This document shows, piece after piece, positions 1-7,843 of a DNA stretch of 44,893 nt (position 1 is its first letter; the number at the start of each line of letters is the position of its first letter). The notes under the pieces are model-generated. The model ran no database searches. It saw nothing but the letters and a program-made list of their open reading frames with translations, and was not told the DNA's origin. This stretch comes from Clostridium sp. (lineage in GTDB: Bacteria > Bacillota > Clostridia > Clostridiales > Clostridiaceae). A program made the position numbers and the translations under genes. The DNA lies in assembly GCF_016650035.1 (NCBI RefSeq), contig NZ_JAENWM010000024.1, positions 1 to 44,893 on the forward strand, given 5' to 3'.

Positions 1-1
1 A

Positions 2-184
2 TGTGGTATTTCAGGAGCTATTCAACATTTAGCTGGTATGCAAGATTCTGATTATATAATAGCTATAAATAAAGATGAAACATCACCTATCATGAAAGCT
101 GCAGATATTGCAATAGCGGAAGATTATGCAAAAGTTCTTCCGGAAATAATTGCTCAAGTTAATGCATTAAATGAAGATAAATAA
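2..184 (+). CDS. etfA: Electron transfer flavoprotein alpha subunit, C-terminal fragment
   Basis: Only the last 60 residues are present; the gene begins before the window. The frame reads [20 protein letters not shown] and continues with AINKD and [10 protein letters not shown], the conserved FAD-binding C-terminal part of EtfA. EtfA with EtfB carries electrons for butyryl-CoA dehydrogenase, and in clostridia it usually ends the crt-bcd-etfB-etfA(-hbd) butyryl-CoA operon. That upstream context is inferred, not seen. A strong hairpin terminator follows 30 bases after the stop, so nothing downstream is co-transcribed. Confidence 0.93.
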   Translation, partial: CGISGAIQHLAGMQDSDYIIAINKDETSPIMKAADIAIAEDYAKVLPEIIAQVNALNEDK

Positions 185-213
185 TTTAATTTTAAATATT
201 TAAATTAAAGTTA

Positions 214-263
214 ACTTGCGCTAATGTTAAAATCTAATATTAGCGCAAGTTTTAATTTTTTTT
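214..263 (+). terminator. Intrinsic terminator of etfA
   Basis: Perfect 12-bp inverted repeat ACTTGCGCTAAT (214-225) / ATTAGCGCAAGT (239-250), followed by a T-rich run to about 263. It closes the etfA transcript. Confidence 0.85.
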
Positions 264-266
264 CTA

Positions 267-325
267 TTAAAGAAAACAAAGCGATTTGATGTGAAAATAC
301 ATTAAAATCGCTTTGTTTTCTTTAA
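267..325. repeat. Long perfect inverted repeat (21-bp arms)
   Basis: Bases 267-287 are exactly complementary to 305-325, with a 17-base loop. The arms begin TTAAAGAAAACAAAG and end CTTTGTTTTCTTTAA. It lies just after the etfA terminator and before the sigma-54 activator. It could be a second terminator, although no long T run follows on +, or a protein-binding or transcript-blocking site. Confidence 0.6.
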
Positions 326-362
326 TATAAGGCTTTATTTAAGAATAATACAAATATATACT

Positions 363-390
363 TTTCAAACGGCTCTAAATAGACTAAAAT
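363..390 (+). promoter_or_regulatory. Possible sigma-A promoter of activator 1
   Basis: TTTCAA (363-368), a 16-base spacer and TAAAAT (385-390), about 50 bases before the start codon at 443. The match is moderate only. No -24/-12 element is present here, so the activator itself seems not to be sigma-54 dependent. Confidence 0.35.
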
Positions 391-442
391 AGTAGTATTA
401 AGATAAATTTTTAAGCGATATATGTGAGGAGCTGGTTTTATA

Positions 443-1807
443 ATGGATGTTGAAAAAGATGCCTTAGACATATTAAAAACGATTATAAATAAGGATAGTG
501 ATGGTCTTATTATTGTAGATGAAAATGCAATTATAACTATGATTAGCAAATCATACTGTGATTTTGTAGGTATGTCACAGGAAAAAGCTTTAGGTAAACC
601 AGTTACAGATGTTATAGAAAATACAAGGATGCACAAGGTTATACAATCCAGAGTGCCAGAAATTGCTCAACTACATAAAATAAAAGGAAGCTATATGATT
701 GCAAGTAGGATGCCAATTATTAAGAATGGAGTAGTAATTGGTGCATTTGGCAAAGTCTTATTTAGAAATGTAAAAGATCTAAATAAGCTTAATATTAAAA
801 TCGCAACCATTGAAAAGGAACTTGAAACCTATAAGACACGTTTAAAACAGTTGAACACTGCCAGTTATTCCTTTGATGACATAATTGGTTTAAGCGACAA
901 AATTGTCACTGCTAAATCAATTTCAAGTAAAGCTGCCCAAACACATTCTAACGTACTAATACTTGGTGAAAGTGGTACTGGAAAAGAACTATTTGCCCAT
1001 GCAATTCACTTAGCTAGTAAACGCTTGCATTCACCTTTTGTAAAGGTAAACTGCGCTGCTATTCCTAGTGGTTTATTAGAATCTGAGCTTTTCGGTTACG
1101 AAGGTGGTGCCTTTACAGGTGCTAAAAAAGAAGGTAAAATAGGAAAATTTGAACAAGCAGATGGAGGAAGCATATTTTTAGATGAAATTGGAGATATGCC
1201 TATTCATATGCAAGTTAAACTATTAAGAGTGCTCCAAGAAAAAGAGATTGAAAAAATCGGCTCCATAGGAAGCAAAAAAATTGATGTTCGTATAATAGCT
1301 GCAACAAATAGAAACCTTGAAAAGTCTATACTTGAAGGGAACTTTAGACAAGACCTTTATTACAGATTGAATGTTGTAACTATTAATATTCCTGCTCTTC
1401 GTGAACGTAAAGATGATATTATTCTTGTCGCAAATTATCTTATTAAAAAAATTTCAAAGGATTTAAATAAAAAAGTAATAGGTATTTCAAAGGAATCAGA
1501 GTATTTGTTAAAAAATTACCATTGGAAAGGTAATATTCGTGAGCTTGAAAATATATTAGAACGTGCTATTAATCTAATAGAAGATAATGCTATTATTTCT
1601 CCTACCTATTTACCTGAAATAATTACCGGTAGAAAAGAGCCTAAGATTATTATAAGTCTGGAAAAAACCTTGGTGATAGCAGAAAAACAAGCTATTGTAA
1701 ATGCACTTAAAGCTAGTGATGGGAATAAAACTAGAGCAGCAAAAAATCTTGAAATTGGAAGAACAAGTTTATATGAAAAAATCAAAAAATATAATATACC
1801 ACTATAA
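443..1807 (+). CDS. Sigma-54-dependent enhancer-binding activator with N-terminal PAS domain (paralogue 1)
   Basis: A 454-residue activator that would remodel the sigma-54 RNA polymerase closed complex by ATP hydrolysis. Residues about 10-115 form a PAS-like sensory domain, then a short coiled coil. The AAA+ domain has Walker A GESGTGKE (175-182), the sigma-54 contact loop GAFTGA (222-227) and Walker [12 protein letters not shown]. The C-terminus is a Fis-type helix-turn-helix ([20 protein letters not shown]). All catalytic motifs are intact. It lies directly before a CoA-transferase/permease operon with a perfect sigma-54 promoter and is closely similar to the activator at 34270. The PAS ligand is unknown; a substrate or product of the CoA-transferase operon is a reasonable guess. 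The ATG at 443 has a distant GAGGAG. Confidence 0.93.
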   Translation: MDVEKDALDILKTIINKDSDGLIIVDENAIITMISKSYCDFVGMSQEKALGKPVTDVIENTRMHKVIQSRVPEIAQLHKIKGSYMIASRMPIIKNGVVIGAFGKVLFRNVKDLNKLNIKIATIEKELETYKTRLKQLNTASYSFDDIIGLSDKIVTAKSISSKAAQTHSNVLILGESGTGKELFAHAIHLASKRLHSPFVKVNCAAIPSGLLESELFGYEGGAFTGAKKEGKIGKFEQADGGSIFLDEIGDMPIHMQVKLLRVLQEKEIEKIGSIGSKKIDVRIIAATNRNLEKSILEGNFRQDLYYRLNVVTINIPALRERKDDIILVANYLIKKISKDLNKKVIGISKESEYLLKNYHWKGNIRELENILERAINLIEDNAIISPTYLPEIITGRKEPKIIISLEKTLVIAEKQAIVNALKASDGNKTRAAKNLEIGRTSLYEKIKKYNIPL

Positions 1808-1820
1808 GTGTTTTAATTAT

Positions 1821-1867
1821 TGAACAGTATTCATTATATCGACAAATACTGTTCATTTTTATGAACA
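1821..1867. promoter_or_regulatory. Candidate upstream activating sequence (enhancer), also hairpin after activator 1
   Basis: TGAACAGTATT (1821-1831) and AATACTGTTCA (1845-1855) form a perfect 11-bp dyad. The second half also pairs with ATGAACA (1861-1867), as TGTTCAT-N4-ATGAACA. The site lies roughly 150-190 bases before the predicted sigma-54 start site, the usual range for enhancer-binding proteins. AATACTGTTCAT recurs exactly in the site before the second CoA-transferase operon. The hairpin could equally act as the terminator of the activator gene. Confidence 0.55.
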
Positions 1868-1987
1868 CAATGTTAATATTTTCACAAATTATGCTCTTTT
1901 TATCGTACATATACTTAAAAATATTATGAAAATTTTTATCTAAAAATCCTGAATCTCAGTAATAATCCGTTTTTTCGCATTTTCTTA

Positions 1988-2004
1988 TTGGCATGATACT
2001 TGCT
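1988..2004 (+). promoter_or_regulatory. Sigma-54 (-24/-12) promoter of CoA-transferase operon 1
   Basis: TTGGCATGATACTTGCT matches the consensus TTGGCAC-N5-TTGCW. GG is at 1990-1991 and GC at 2002-2003, separated by exactly 10 bases. The start site should lie near 2015, leaving a leader of about 39 bases before the ATG at 2054. Confidence 0.92.
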
Positions 2005-2053
2005 TTGATATATGTAGCACAGCAAACAAATATGACAAAGCGAGGTAAAAAAG

Positions 2054-3601
2054 ATGAAAAAAATTATGTCTAGCGATCAAGCAATCGCTTTAATCAAAAA
2101 AGGCGACACTGTGGCAGTAGGCGGCTTTATCGGATGTGGCCATCCTGAGGAATTAACTCTAAAAATTAATGAGTGTTTTCTTGGAAAAGGAACTCCAAGT
2201 AATTTAACTTTAGTTTATGCTGCTGGACAAGGAGACTCGAAAGAAAAAGGTCTAAATCACTTTGGTGAAGAAGGTTTAGTTACGAAAGTAATAGGCGGAC
2301 ACTGGGGACTTGCTCCCAAACTTTCAAAACTTGCTATCGAAAATAAAATTGTAGCTTATAACCTCCCCCAAGGAGTAATCTCACACTTGTATAGAGATAT
2401 CGCAGCGGGCAAACCTGGAACTATAACTCATGTAGGTTTAAAAACTTTTGTAGATCCTAGAATCGAGGGCGGCAAGTTAAACTATATCACAAAAGAAGAT
2501 TTAGTTAAGGTTATTGAACTTGAAGGTAAAGAATACCTGTTTTATAAGGCATTTCCTATAAATGTATCAATACTTAGAGCTACTTATGCAGATGAAGATG
2601 GAAATGCTACTATGGAAAAAGAAGCTGTAACATTGGATGGATTGTCCATGGCACAAGCTGCTAAAAATTCTGGAGGAATTGTAATACTTCAAGTTGAAAA
2701 AGTTGTAGCAAATGGTACGCTTGATCCAAGAAAGGTTAAGATTCCTGGAATACTAGTGGATGCTATAGTAATTTCAAAACCAGAAAATCACATGCAAACT
2801 TTTGCAGAACAATTTAATCCTGCCTATAATGGCGATATAAAAATGTCAGTAGAAAACCTTGGAACTTTAAAATTAAATGAAAGAAAAGTTATAGCTAGAA
2901 GAGCAGCAATGGAGCTCATTCCTAATTCCATCACTAACCTTGGAATAGGCGTGCCTGAAGGAATAGCCATGGTAGCAAATGAAGAAGGCGTTGGAAGCGA
3001 TATGCACCTTACTTTGGAATCTGGCCCAATAGGTGGAATCCCTGCTGGTGGTTTAAGCTTTGGAGCTGCAATAAATCCTGAAATCATACAAGATCAAAGT
3101 AATCAATTTGATTTCTATGATGGAGGAGGTCTTGATGTTGCATTTTTAGGACTAGCTCAATGTGATGAAAATGGAAATATTAACGTAAGTAAATTTGGCC
3201 CTAAAATTGCAGGTTGTGGTGGTTTTATTAATATAACTCAAAATGCTAAAAAAGTTGTTTTCTGTGGTACTTTTACAGCAGGTGGTTTAAAGGTTGAAAT
3301 AAAAGATGAAAAATTGAACATACTACAGGAAGGTAGATCTAATAAGTTTATTAAAACTGTTGAGCAAATTACTTTTAGTGGTGATTATGCTATGGATGTA
3401 AACCAACCAGTATTATATATTACTGAAAGAGCTGTTTTTGAACTTAGTAATAAAGGCGTAGTTCTTACTGAAATTGCTCCAGGAGTTGATCTTGAAAAGG
3501 ATGTTTTAGCACATATGGATTTCAAACCAGAAGTTTCAGAGAATTTAGCTTTAATGGATGAACGAATTTTCAAGGAAGAACTCATGGGATTAAAATTATA
3601 A
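2054..3601 (+). CDS. Fused class I acyl-CoA:acetate / 3-oxoacid CoA-transferase (YdiF/Pct type), paralogue 1
   Basis: A 515-residue single-chain CoA-transferase with alpha- and beta-like halves, moving CoA between short-chain acyl or 3-oxoacyl groups and a free acid. The N-terminal half shows GGFIGCGHPEEL and LVYAAGQGD. The C-terminal half carries the catalytic glutamate E322 in an E-x-G-x-x-G motif (ESGPIGG), then [21 protein letters not shown]. Length matches the E. coli YdiF and propionate CoA-transferase group. First gene of a sigma-54 operon followed by a GntP permease. Bacillus scoAB-yxjC pairs the same functions, so acetoacetate/3-hydroxybutyrate or a short fatty acid is a likely substrate, by inference. 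GAGG lies 7-8 bases before the ATG. Confidence 0.9.
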   Translation: MKKIMSSDQAIALIKKGDTVAVGGFIGCGHPEELTLKINECFLGKGTPSNLTLVYAAGQGDSKEKGLNHFGEEGLVTKVIGGHWGLAPKLSKLAIENKIVAYNLPQGVISHLYRDIAAGKPGTITHVGLKTFVDPRIEGGKLNYITKEDLVKVIELEGKEYLFYKAFPINVSILRATYADEDGNATMEKEAVTLDGLSMAQAAKNSGGIVILQVEKVVANGTLDPRKVKIPGILVDAIVISKPENHMQTFAEQFNPAYNGDIKMSVENLGTLKLNERKVIARRAAMELIPNSITNLGIGVPEGIAMVANEEGVGSDMHLTLESGPIGGIPAGGLSFGAAINPEIIQDQSNQFDFYDGGGLDVAFLGLAQCDENGNINVSKFGPKIAGCGGFINITQNAKKVVFCGTFTAGGLKVEIKDEKLNILQEGRSNKFIKTVEQITFSGDYAMDVNQPVLYITERAVFELSNKGVVLTEIAPGVDLEKDVLAHMDFKPEVSENLALMDERIFKEELMGLKL

Positions 3602-3656
3602 AACATATTCCAAGCAATTATTAATTACTACAATATAAATCAGAGGGGGAAATATC

Positions 3657-5036
3657 ATGATAGGACTTATTGGTATTATTATTTCATTAGCACTTTTAAT
3701 GTATTTGGCTTACAGAGGAATTTCAGTTCTTATCTTAGCACCAATTTTAGCTATATTCGCTGTTTTGTTCCAAGGTGGTTCATCACATATTTTAGCTAAC
3801 TATACTGAAGTTTTCATGGTTAATTTTGCAGCATATGCTAAGGCATATTTTCCAGTATTCTTACTAGGAGCAATCTTCGGTAAAATAATGGATGATTCAG
3901 GAGCTGCTAAAGCTATAGCTTATACCATTAGTGGTAAACTAGGAAAAAATAAAGCAATCCTTGCTGTAGTTTTATCTTGTGCAATATTAACATATGGTGG
4001 AGTTTCATTATTTGTAGTTGCATTTGCAGTATATCCTATTGCAGCGGCACTATTTAGAGAAGCAGGTATTCCAAAAAGATTCTTACCCGCATCTATTGCA
4101 CTTGGTGCATTCACATTTACTATGACTGCACTCCCAGGAACACCACAAATACAAAATGCTATCCCAATGCCTTTCTTTGGAACAACTGTATATGCAGCTC
4201 CACTAATAGGTATTATAGGAGCTGCTGTAATGTTTGGTGGCGGTATGTTCTGGCTTACAACAAGATCAAAAAAAGCTATGGCTGCAGGTGAAGGTTATGG
4301 TGATCATAAAGATGAACAAATCAAAGAAGTTGATAAATCTAATTTACCTAATTTTGCAGCAGCAATAACTCCAATAATTTTAGTACTAGTTGTTAACTAT
4401 ATTCTAGGTAAATATATTTTTGCTAATATGGATGGTTCATACTTAAAAGATTTCGGTAACATTAGTCCATCAGCAGTAATTGGCATATGGAGTTTAGTTT
4501 CATCATTAGTTGTTTCTATAGTTATTAGTGTACTTTTATTTTGGAAAAATTTTGACAACGTTAAGGAAACACTTAATAAAGGAGCTTTAGGTTCACTCCT
4601 TGCAATCGCAAATACCGCATCTGAAGTTGGTTATGGAAATGTTATTAAAACACTATCTGGATTCGCTATACTTCAAGCTGGGATACTTGCTATACCAGGA
4701 TCACCTCTTGTTTCACTAGCAGCATCCACTAGTATTCTTGCAGGTATAACAGGTTCAGCATCAGGTGGTATGAGTATTGCTCTCGGAATATTAGGCGAGA
4801 CTTATTTGCAAAAGGCTCAAGTACTCGGGATCAGTCCACAAGTACTTCATAGAATAGCTGCAATGGCATGTGGCGGACTTGATACACTTCCACATAATGG
4901 TGCCGTAATAACTTTACTAGGTATAACAGGTCTGACTCATAAACAATCATACCTAGATATAGGAATGGTTACACTTGTAATTCCACTTTTAGCCGTAATA
5001 GTATCTATCATATTTGCAACATTAGGAGTAGTATAA
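3657..5036 (+). CDS. GntP-family permease (short-chain hydroxy/oxo-acid uptake), paralogue 1
   Basis: A 459-residue polytopic membrane protein with about 12 hydrophobic segments. It has the GntP/CitMHS look: ALPGTPQIQNAIPMPFFGTT, AGITGSASGGMSIALGILGE and CGGLDTLPHNGAVITLLGI. GntP members carry gluconate, glycerate or D-3-hydroxybutyrate in symport with H+ or Na+. Pairing with a CoA-transferase suggests it imports the acid that the enzyme activates. The ribosome binding site AGAGGGGGA (3642-3650) is unusually G-rich and fully complementary, with one G-U, to the C-rich segment of the small-RNA candidates at 19.8 and 27.3 kb. Protein and DNA are strikingly similar to the permease at 37630. Confidence 0.9.
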   Translation: MIGLIGIIISLALLMYLAYRGISVLILAPILAIFAVLFQGGSSHILANYTEVFMVNFAAYAKAYFPVFLLGAIFGKIMDDSGAAKAIAYTISGKLGKNKAILAVVLSCAILTYGGVSLFVVAFAVYPIAAALFREAGIPKRFLPASIALGAFTFTMTALPGTPQIQNAIPMPFFGTTVYAAPLIGIIGAAVMFGGGMFWLTTRSKKAMAAGEGYGDHKDEQIKEVDKSNLPNFAAAITPIILVLVVNYILGKYIFANMDGSYLKDFGNISPSAVIGIWSLVSSLVVSIVISVLLFWKNFDNVKETLNKGALGSLLAIANTASEVGYGNVIKTLSGFAILQAGILAIPGSPLVSLAASTSILAGITGSASGGMSIALGILGETYLQKAQVLGISPQVLHRIAAMACGGLDTLPHNGAVITLLGITGLTHKQSYLDIGMVTLVIPLLAVIVSIIFATLGVV

Positions 5037-5053
5037 TAAGTAAACATAAATAT

Positions 5054-5120
5054 CTATTGCCTATGATAAAAAGCTTCGGACCGTTTATGGCTGGAGACTA
5101 TATTTCATCATAGGCAGTAG
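5054..5120 (+). other. Structured intercistronic RNA element between permease and MaoC genes
   Basis: CTATTGCCTATGAT (5054-5067) pairs with ATCATAGGCAGTAG (5107-5120) through 14 positions with one G-U. Inside, CTTCGG (5074-5079) can pair with CTGGAG (5091-5096). No T run follows, only A8, so it is not a typical terminator. The inner AAAAAGCTTCGGA matches the left arm of the terminator after paralogous permease 2 (39028-39040), but the complementary arm is missing. It may set differential expression of the MaoC gene. The 'element' call is inference. Confidence 0.5.
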
Positions 5121-5147
5121 AAAAAAAATAATAAGGAGGAATTATTA

Positions 5148-5564
5148 ATGAAAGGTTTAACTATGAAAGAATTAAATATTGGGGATAAAGACTCTTTTGA
5201 AAAAACTATAAGTGAATCTGATGTATATCTTTATGCAGGAATAACAGGTGATTTAAATCCTGCCCATATAAACCAAAGAGAAGCTGAAACAACAATGTTC
5301 AAAGGCAGAATTGCTCACGGAATGCTCACAGCTGGACTTGTATCAGCAGTACTTGGCATGAAATTGCCAGGAGCTGGTACCATTTATTTAGGTCAAGAAC
5401 TTAAATTTACTGCACCAGTTAGATTTGGAGATACAATAAAAGCTGAAGTTGAAGTTATAGAAAAGTTAGAAGCAAAAAATATAATGAAACTAAGCACAAT
5501 ATGCACTAATCAAGATGGAGTTGTAATTCTTAAAGGTGTTGCGACTGTTATGCCTCCTAAATAA
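5148..5564 (+). CDS. MaoC-like (R)-specific enoyl-CoA hydratase (PhaJ type)
   Basis: A 138-residue single hot-dog-fold protein. The hydratase-2 motif is present: YAGITGDLNPAHINQREAET with catalytic Asp and His, then GRIAHGMLTAGLVSAVLG. PhaJ-type enzymes interconvert crotonyl-CoA-like enoyl-CoA and (R)-3-hydroxyacyl-CoA. Placed behind a CoA-transferase and permease, it would feed (R)-3-hydroxybutyryl-CoA into the crotonyl-CoA pool handled by the Bcd-Etf system; that route is inferred. AAGGAGGA lies 7 bases before the ATG. It has no counterpart in the second CoA-transferase operon. A perfect terminator follows. Confidence 0.88.
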   Translation: MKGLTMKELNIGDKDSFEKTISESDVYLYAGITGDLNPAHINQREAETTMFKGRIAHGMLTAGLVSAVLGMKLPGAGTIYLGQELKFTAPVRFGDTIKAEVEVIEKLEAKNIMKLSTICTNQDGVVILKGVATVMPPK

Positions 5565-5574
5565 TATTAAAAAC

Positions 5575-5606
5575 AAAAACTGTATTGGAATTCCAATACA
5601 GTTTTT
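5575..5606 (+). terminator. Terminator of CoA-transferase operon 1
   Basis: Perfect 16-bp palindrome AAAAACTGTATTGGAA / TTCCAATACAGTTTTT with a T-rich tail. Because it is symmetrical, it could also stop the facing DsrE transcript. Confidence 0.88.
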
Positions 5607-5625
5607 ATTTTTATGAATAAATCAC

Positions 5626-5979
5626 TTATAATGTAATTACCTTGAAGCCCTCTTTCAGATAACTTGTAAGAGGTCCTCCCATATATATTACTTCTATATC
5701 AAGCGATTCTAATTTTTCAGTTACTTCATACATATCTGAGCATGCTCTGCATGCCTGAAATTTAATGCCTATCTTTTGTGCTTTCTTTACATAGTCCTGT
5801 AGTTCTATATCCATGCCGAGAAGTTTAGATGACGGTCCCCATATGATTAAAGTCACATCGTCCCACCATCCTTTTAATTTAGCATTGTAAGTATACATAA
5901 AAACCATCTTAAGTGCTACTTCCCTATCAGCACTAGTCCACAACACTGCTAATTTATCTTGTTTATTTTCGTTTTCCAT
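5626..5979 (-). CDS. DsrE/DsrF-like family protein
   Basis: A 117-residue cytosolic alpha/beta protein. It reads VLWTSADREVALKMVFMYTYNAKLKGWWDDVTLIIWGPS, then a C-x-x-C segment (QACRACSDMYEV) and VIYMGGPLTSYLKEG, as in DsrE-type small proteins. Some family members relay sulfur through conserved cysteines; here the two cysteines sit mid-protein. A single gene facing the MaoC operon, with GGAGAG before the ATG. Substrate and partner are unknown. Confidence 0.75.
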   Translation of the reverse strand: MENENKQDKLAVLWTSADREVALKMVFMYTYNAKLKGWWDDVTLIIWGPSSKLLGMDIELQDYVKKAQKIGIKFQACRACSDMYEVTEKLESLDIEVIYMGGPLTSYLKEGFKVITL

Positions 5980-6063
5980 AATAACTCTCCTCTCTATATT
6001 TTATTTTATTTTACCATATCATTCAATTAAGTACCAATTTTCTATTATTATTAGATACTTTAG

Positions 6064-6092
6064 TTGATATATACATTTATTTTGACTATAAT
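6064..6092 (+). promoter_or_regulatory. Sigma-A promoter for the nitroreductase gene
   Basis: TTGATA (6064-6069), a 17-base spacer and TATAAT (6087-6092). The start site would be near 6099, 28 bases before the ATG at 6127. Confidence 0.7.
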
Positions 6093-6126
6093 GTATAAAA
6101 TGGATTTAATTTTATGGAGGTGCAAA

Positions 6127-6705
6127 ATGATTAAAGATTTGATTTTAAAAAACAGATCATACAGAAAATTTTATCAGAATGAAGTAATAGAATTAAGTAC
6201 ACTAAAAGAATTAATTGACCTTGCTAGGTTATCGGCTTCGGCAGCAAATCTTCAACCATTGAAGTATATTATATCAAATGACTCTGTTAAAAATGAGAGT
6301 ATATTTAAAACACTGGGATGGGCTGGTTATCTAAAAGATTGGAATGGTCCAATAGAAGGTGAAAAACCCAGCGCATATATAATTATACTTAACGATTTAT
6401 CTATTAGCAAAAAACCATCTTTAGATACAGGTATATCAGCTCAAAGCATGCTACTCGGAGCTGTAGAAAAAGGTTTAGGTGGTTGCATGCTCGGTAATAT
6501 TAACAAAGTAGAACTAACATCTGTACTTAACTTAGATAAAAATTTTGCAATTGACTTAGTTATAGCACTCGGAAAACCTAAAGAAACCGTTGTTATTGAG
6601 AAAATGAGTTTACCTACTGATATTAAGTACTGGAGAGATGAAAAAGAGATTCACCATGTACCTAAAAGATCATTAGATGAAATAATTTTAGACAATAACA
6701 ATTAG
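6127..6705 (+). CDS. Nitroreductase-family flavoprotein
   Basis: A 192-residue FMN-dependent nitroreductase-like protein. It starts MIKDLILKNRSYRKF, the usual R-S-x-R-x-F FMN-phosphate motif, followed by LIDLARLSASAANLQPLKYI and GGCMLGNINK near the C-terminal FMN site. The ATG at 6127 is chosen because GGAGGT lies 5 bases upstream; a longer frame from 6064 would begin inside the promoter. Members reduce nitro compounds, quinones or enones with NAD(P)H; the physiological substrate is not evident. Followed at 36 bases by another flavin oxidoreductase gene, probably co-transcribed. Confidence 0.85.
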   Translation: MIKDLILKNRSYRKFYQNEVIELSTLKELIDLARLSASAANLQPLKYIISNDSVKNESIFKTLGWAGYLKDWNGPIEGEKPSAYIIILNDLSISKKPSLDTGISAQSMLLGAVEKGLGGCMLGNINKVELTSVLNLDKNFAIDLVIALGKPKETVVIEKMSLPTDIKYWRDEKEIHHVPKRSLDEIILDNNN

Positions 6706-6741
6706 ACGAAAAATAAAACAAATTCATATGGAGGGTTTTTA

Positions 6742-7296
6742 ATGAACATAATGATAATAACTTCAAGTCCTAATACTGATGGATTAACAGCCGCATGTGC
6801 TTTAGCGGCAAAATCAGGGGTAGAAATGGGCTCTGCTACTGCTTCAGTAGTAAATCTTAACACATTAAATATTCCATCCTGTCATGCTTGTGGAAATGGA
6901 TGGGGTACATGCCGTACTGAACATACCTGTCAAGTACAGGATGATTTTCAAAATCTACACGCATCAATGCGTGATGCAGATGGTTATATAATTATAACAC
7001 CTGTTTACTGGGGAGATATGAGTGAATCCCTTAAAGCATTTACTGATAGGCTTAGAAGAAGTGAAGCAACAAATGGAGATAAAAACAATTTGGCTAGCAA
7101 ACCTTTTATATGTGTTGCTGCTCCAGGAGGTACTGGCAACGGATGCATTTCCTGTCTTAGTTCCTTTGAAAGATTCGTAGACCACATTAAAGGTGTAAAA
7201 TATGATTTTATAGGGGTTACAAAAATAAGTAAAGACTACAAATTAACTACCATAAGGGAAGCCGCAAAAAGCATGGTGCAAAGCCTAAAATTATAA
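6742..7296 (+). CDS. Flavodoxin-fold NAD(P)H-dependent FMN reductase
   Basis: A 184-residue flavodoxin-like protein. The N-terminal IITSSPNTDG loop binds the FMN phosphate, and PVYWGDMSESLKAFTDRLRR is the typical flavin-contact motif of NADPH-dependent FMN reductases and iron-sulfur flavoproteins. A cysteine-rich insert CHACGNGWGTCRTEHTC (four Cys within residues about 48-64) resembles the cluster-binding region of iron-sulfur flavoproteins, but spacing alone does not prove a cluster. GGAGGG precedes the ATG. A terminator follows. Confidence 0.8.
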   Translation: MNIMIITSSPNTDGLTAACALAAKSGVEMGSATASVVNLNTLNIPSCHACGNGWGTCRTEHTCQVQDDFQNLHASMRDADGYIIITPVYWGDMSESLKAFTDRLRRSEATNGDKNNLASKPFICVAAPGGTGNGCISCLSSFERFVDHIKGVKYDFIGVTKISKDYKLTTIREAAKSMVQSLKL

Positions 7297-7311
7297 ATAA
7301 ACATTCATACA

Positions 7312-7353
7312 AATAAGGCATTCAATCATAAAGATTGAATGCCTTATTAATTT
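7312..7353 (+). terminator. Terminator of the nitroreductase/flavodoxin unit
   Basis: AATAAGGCATTCAATC (7312-7327) and GATTGAATGCCTTATT (7333-7348) form a perfect 16-bp stem with loop ATAAA, followed by AATTTT. Confidence 0.88.
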
Positions 7354-7371
7354 TACTATCACTTGATTTAT

Positions 7372-7707
7372 TTATCCTTTTATTACAGTTAAAAGCATTT
7401 GGAATCTGACCCGGGCCTCAAGTCCATGAGGAACATTAGAAGGCATTATTATTGTCTCACCTTCTTTAACAGTAAAGATATCATCACCTATTGTAATTTC
7501 CACCTCACCATCTAATACTTGAACCATAGCGTCTCCAGGAGTTATGTGGCTGCTGATACCTTCTCCTTTATCCAATGAGAATAATGAAATACTCACAGTA
7601 GGCGTCTGAGAAATAGTTCTACTTATAACCTGACCCTCCTGATAAGTTATTAAGTCCTTTAGATTAATTGTTTTTGAGAATTCTATATTTTTAATTAAGT
7701 TTTTCAT
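7372..7707 (-). CDS. Small cupin-domain protein
   Basis: A 111-residue single-domain cupin. Motif 1 reads SLDKGEGISSHITPGDAMVQVLDGEVEITIGD; motif 2 reads VKEGETIIMPSNVPHGLEA. The likely metal ligands are reduced to one His and acidic residues in motif 1 plus the His of motif 2. Such proteins may be metal-binding sensors or detoxifying enzymes; no substrate can be assigned. AGGAGGTAACAAC precedes the ATG. Its 3' end faces the flavodoxin terminator. Confidence 0.82.
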   Translation of the reverse strand: MKNLIKNIEFSKTINLKDLITYQEGQVISRTISQTPTVSISLFSLDKGEGISSHITPGDAMVQVLDGEVEITIGDDIFTVKEGETIIMPSNVPHGLEARVRFQMLLTVIKG

Positions 7708-7843
7708 GTTGTTACCTCCTAAGTTAATATTTCTTATTTATAGTATATCTCATTTAACGCTAAAAATCCGTAACTTAAGGTACTTAATAATGATTTAAGT
7801 TTTTTACTACAAGCCACTATGCCTTTAGGCTAGTGGTAGTTGA

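Noticed and set aside
322-636. 104-codon minus-strand frame overlapping the start of activator 1
   Set aside because: It is antisense to a well-supported PAS-AAA+ gene, has no ribosome site and no recognisable sequence.
7811-7840. Intrinsic terminator after the nucleotidase gene
   Set aside because: A bulged stem-loop exists, but on the minus strand it is followed by TAAAAAAC rather than a U run, so termination is not supported.
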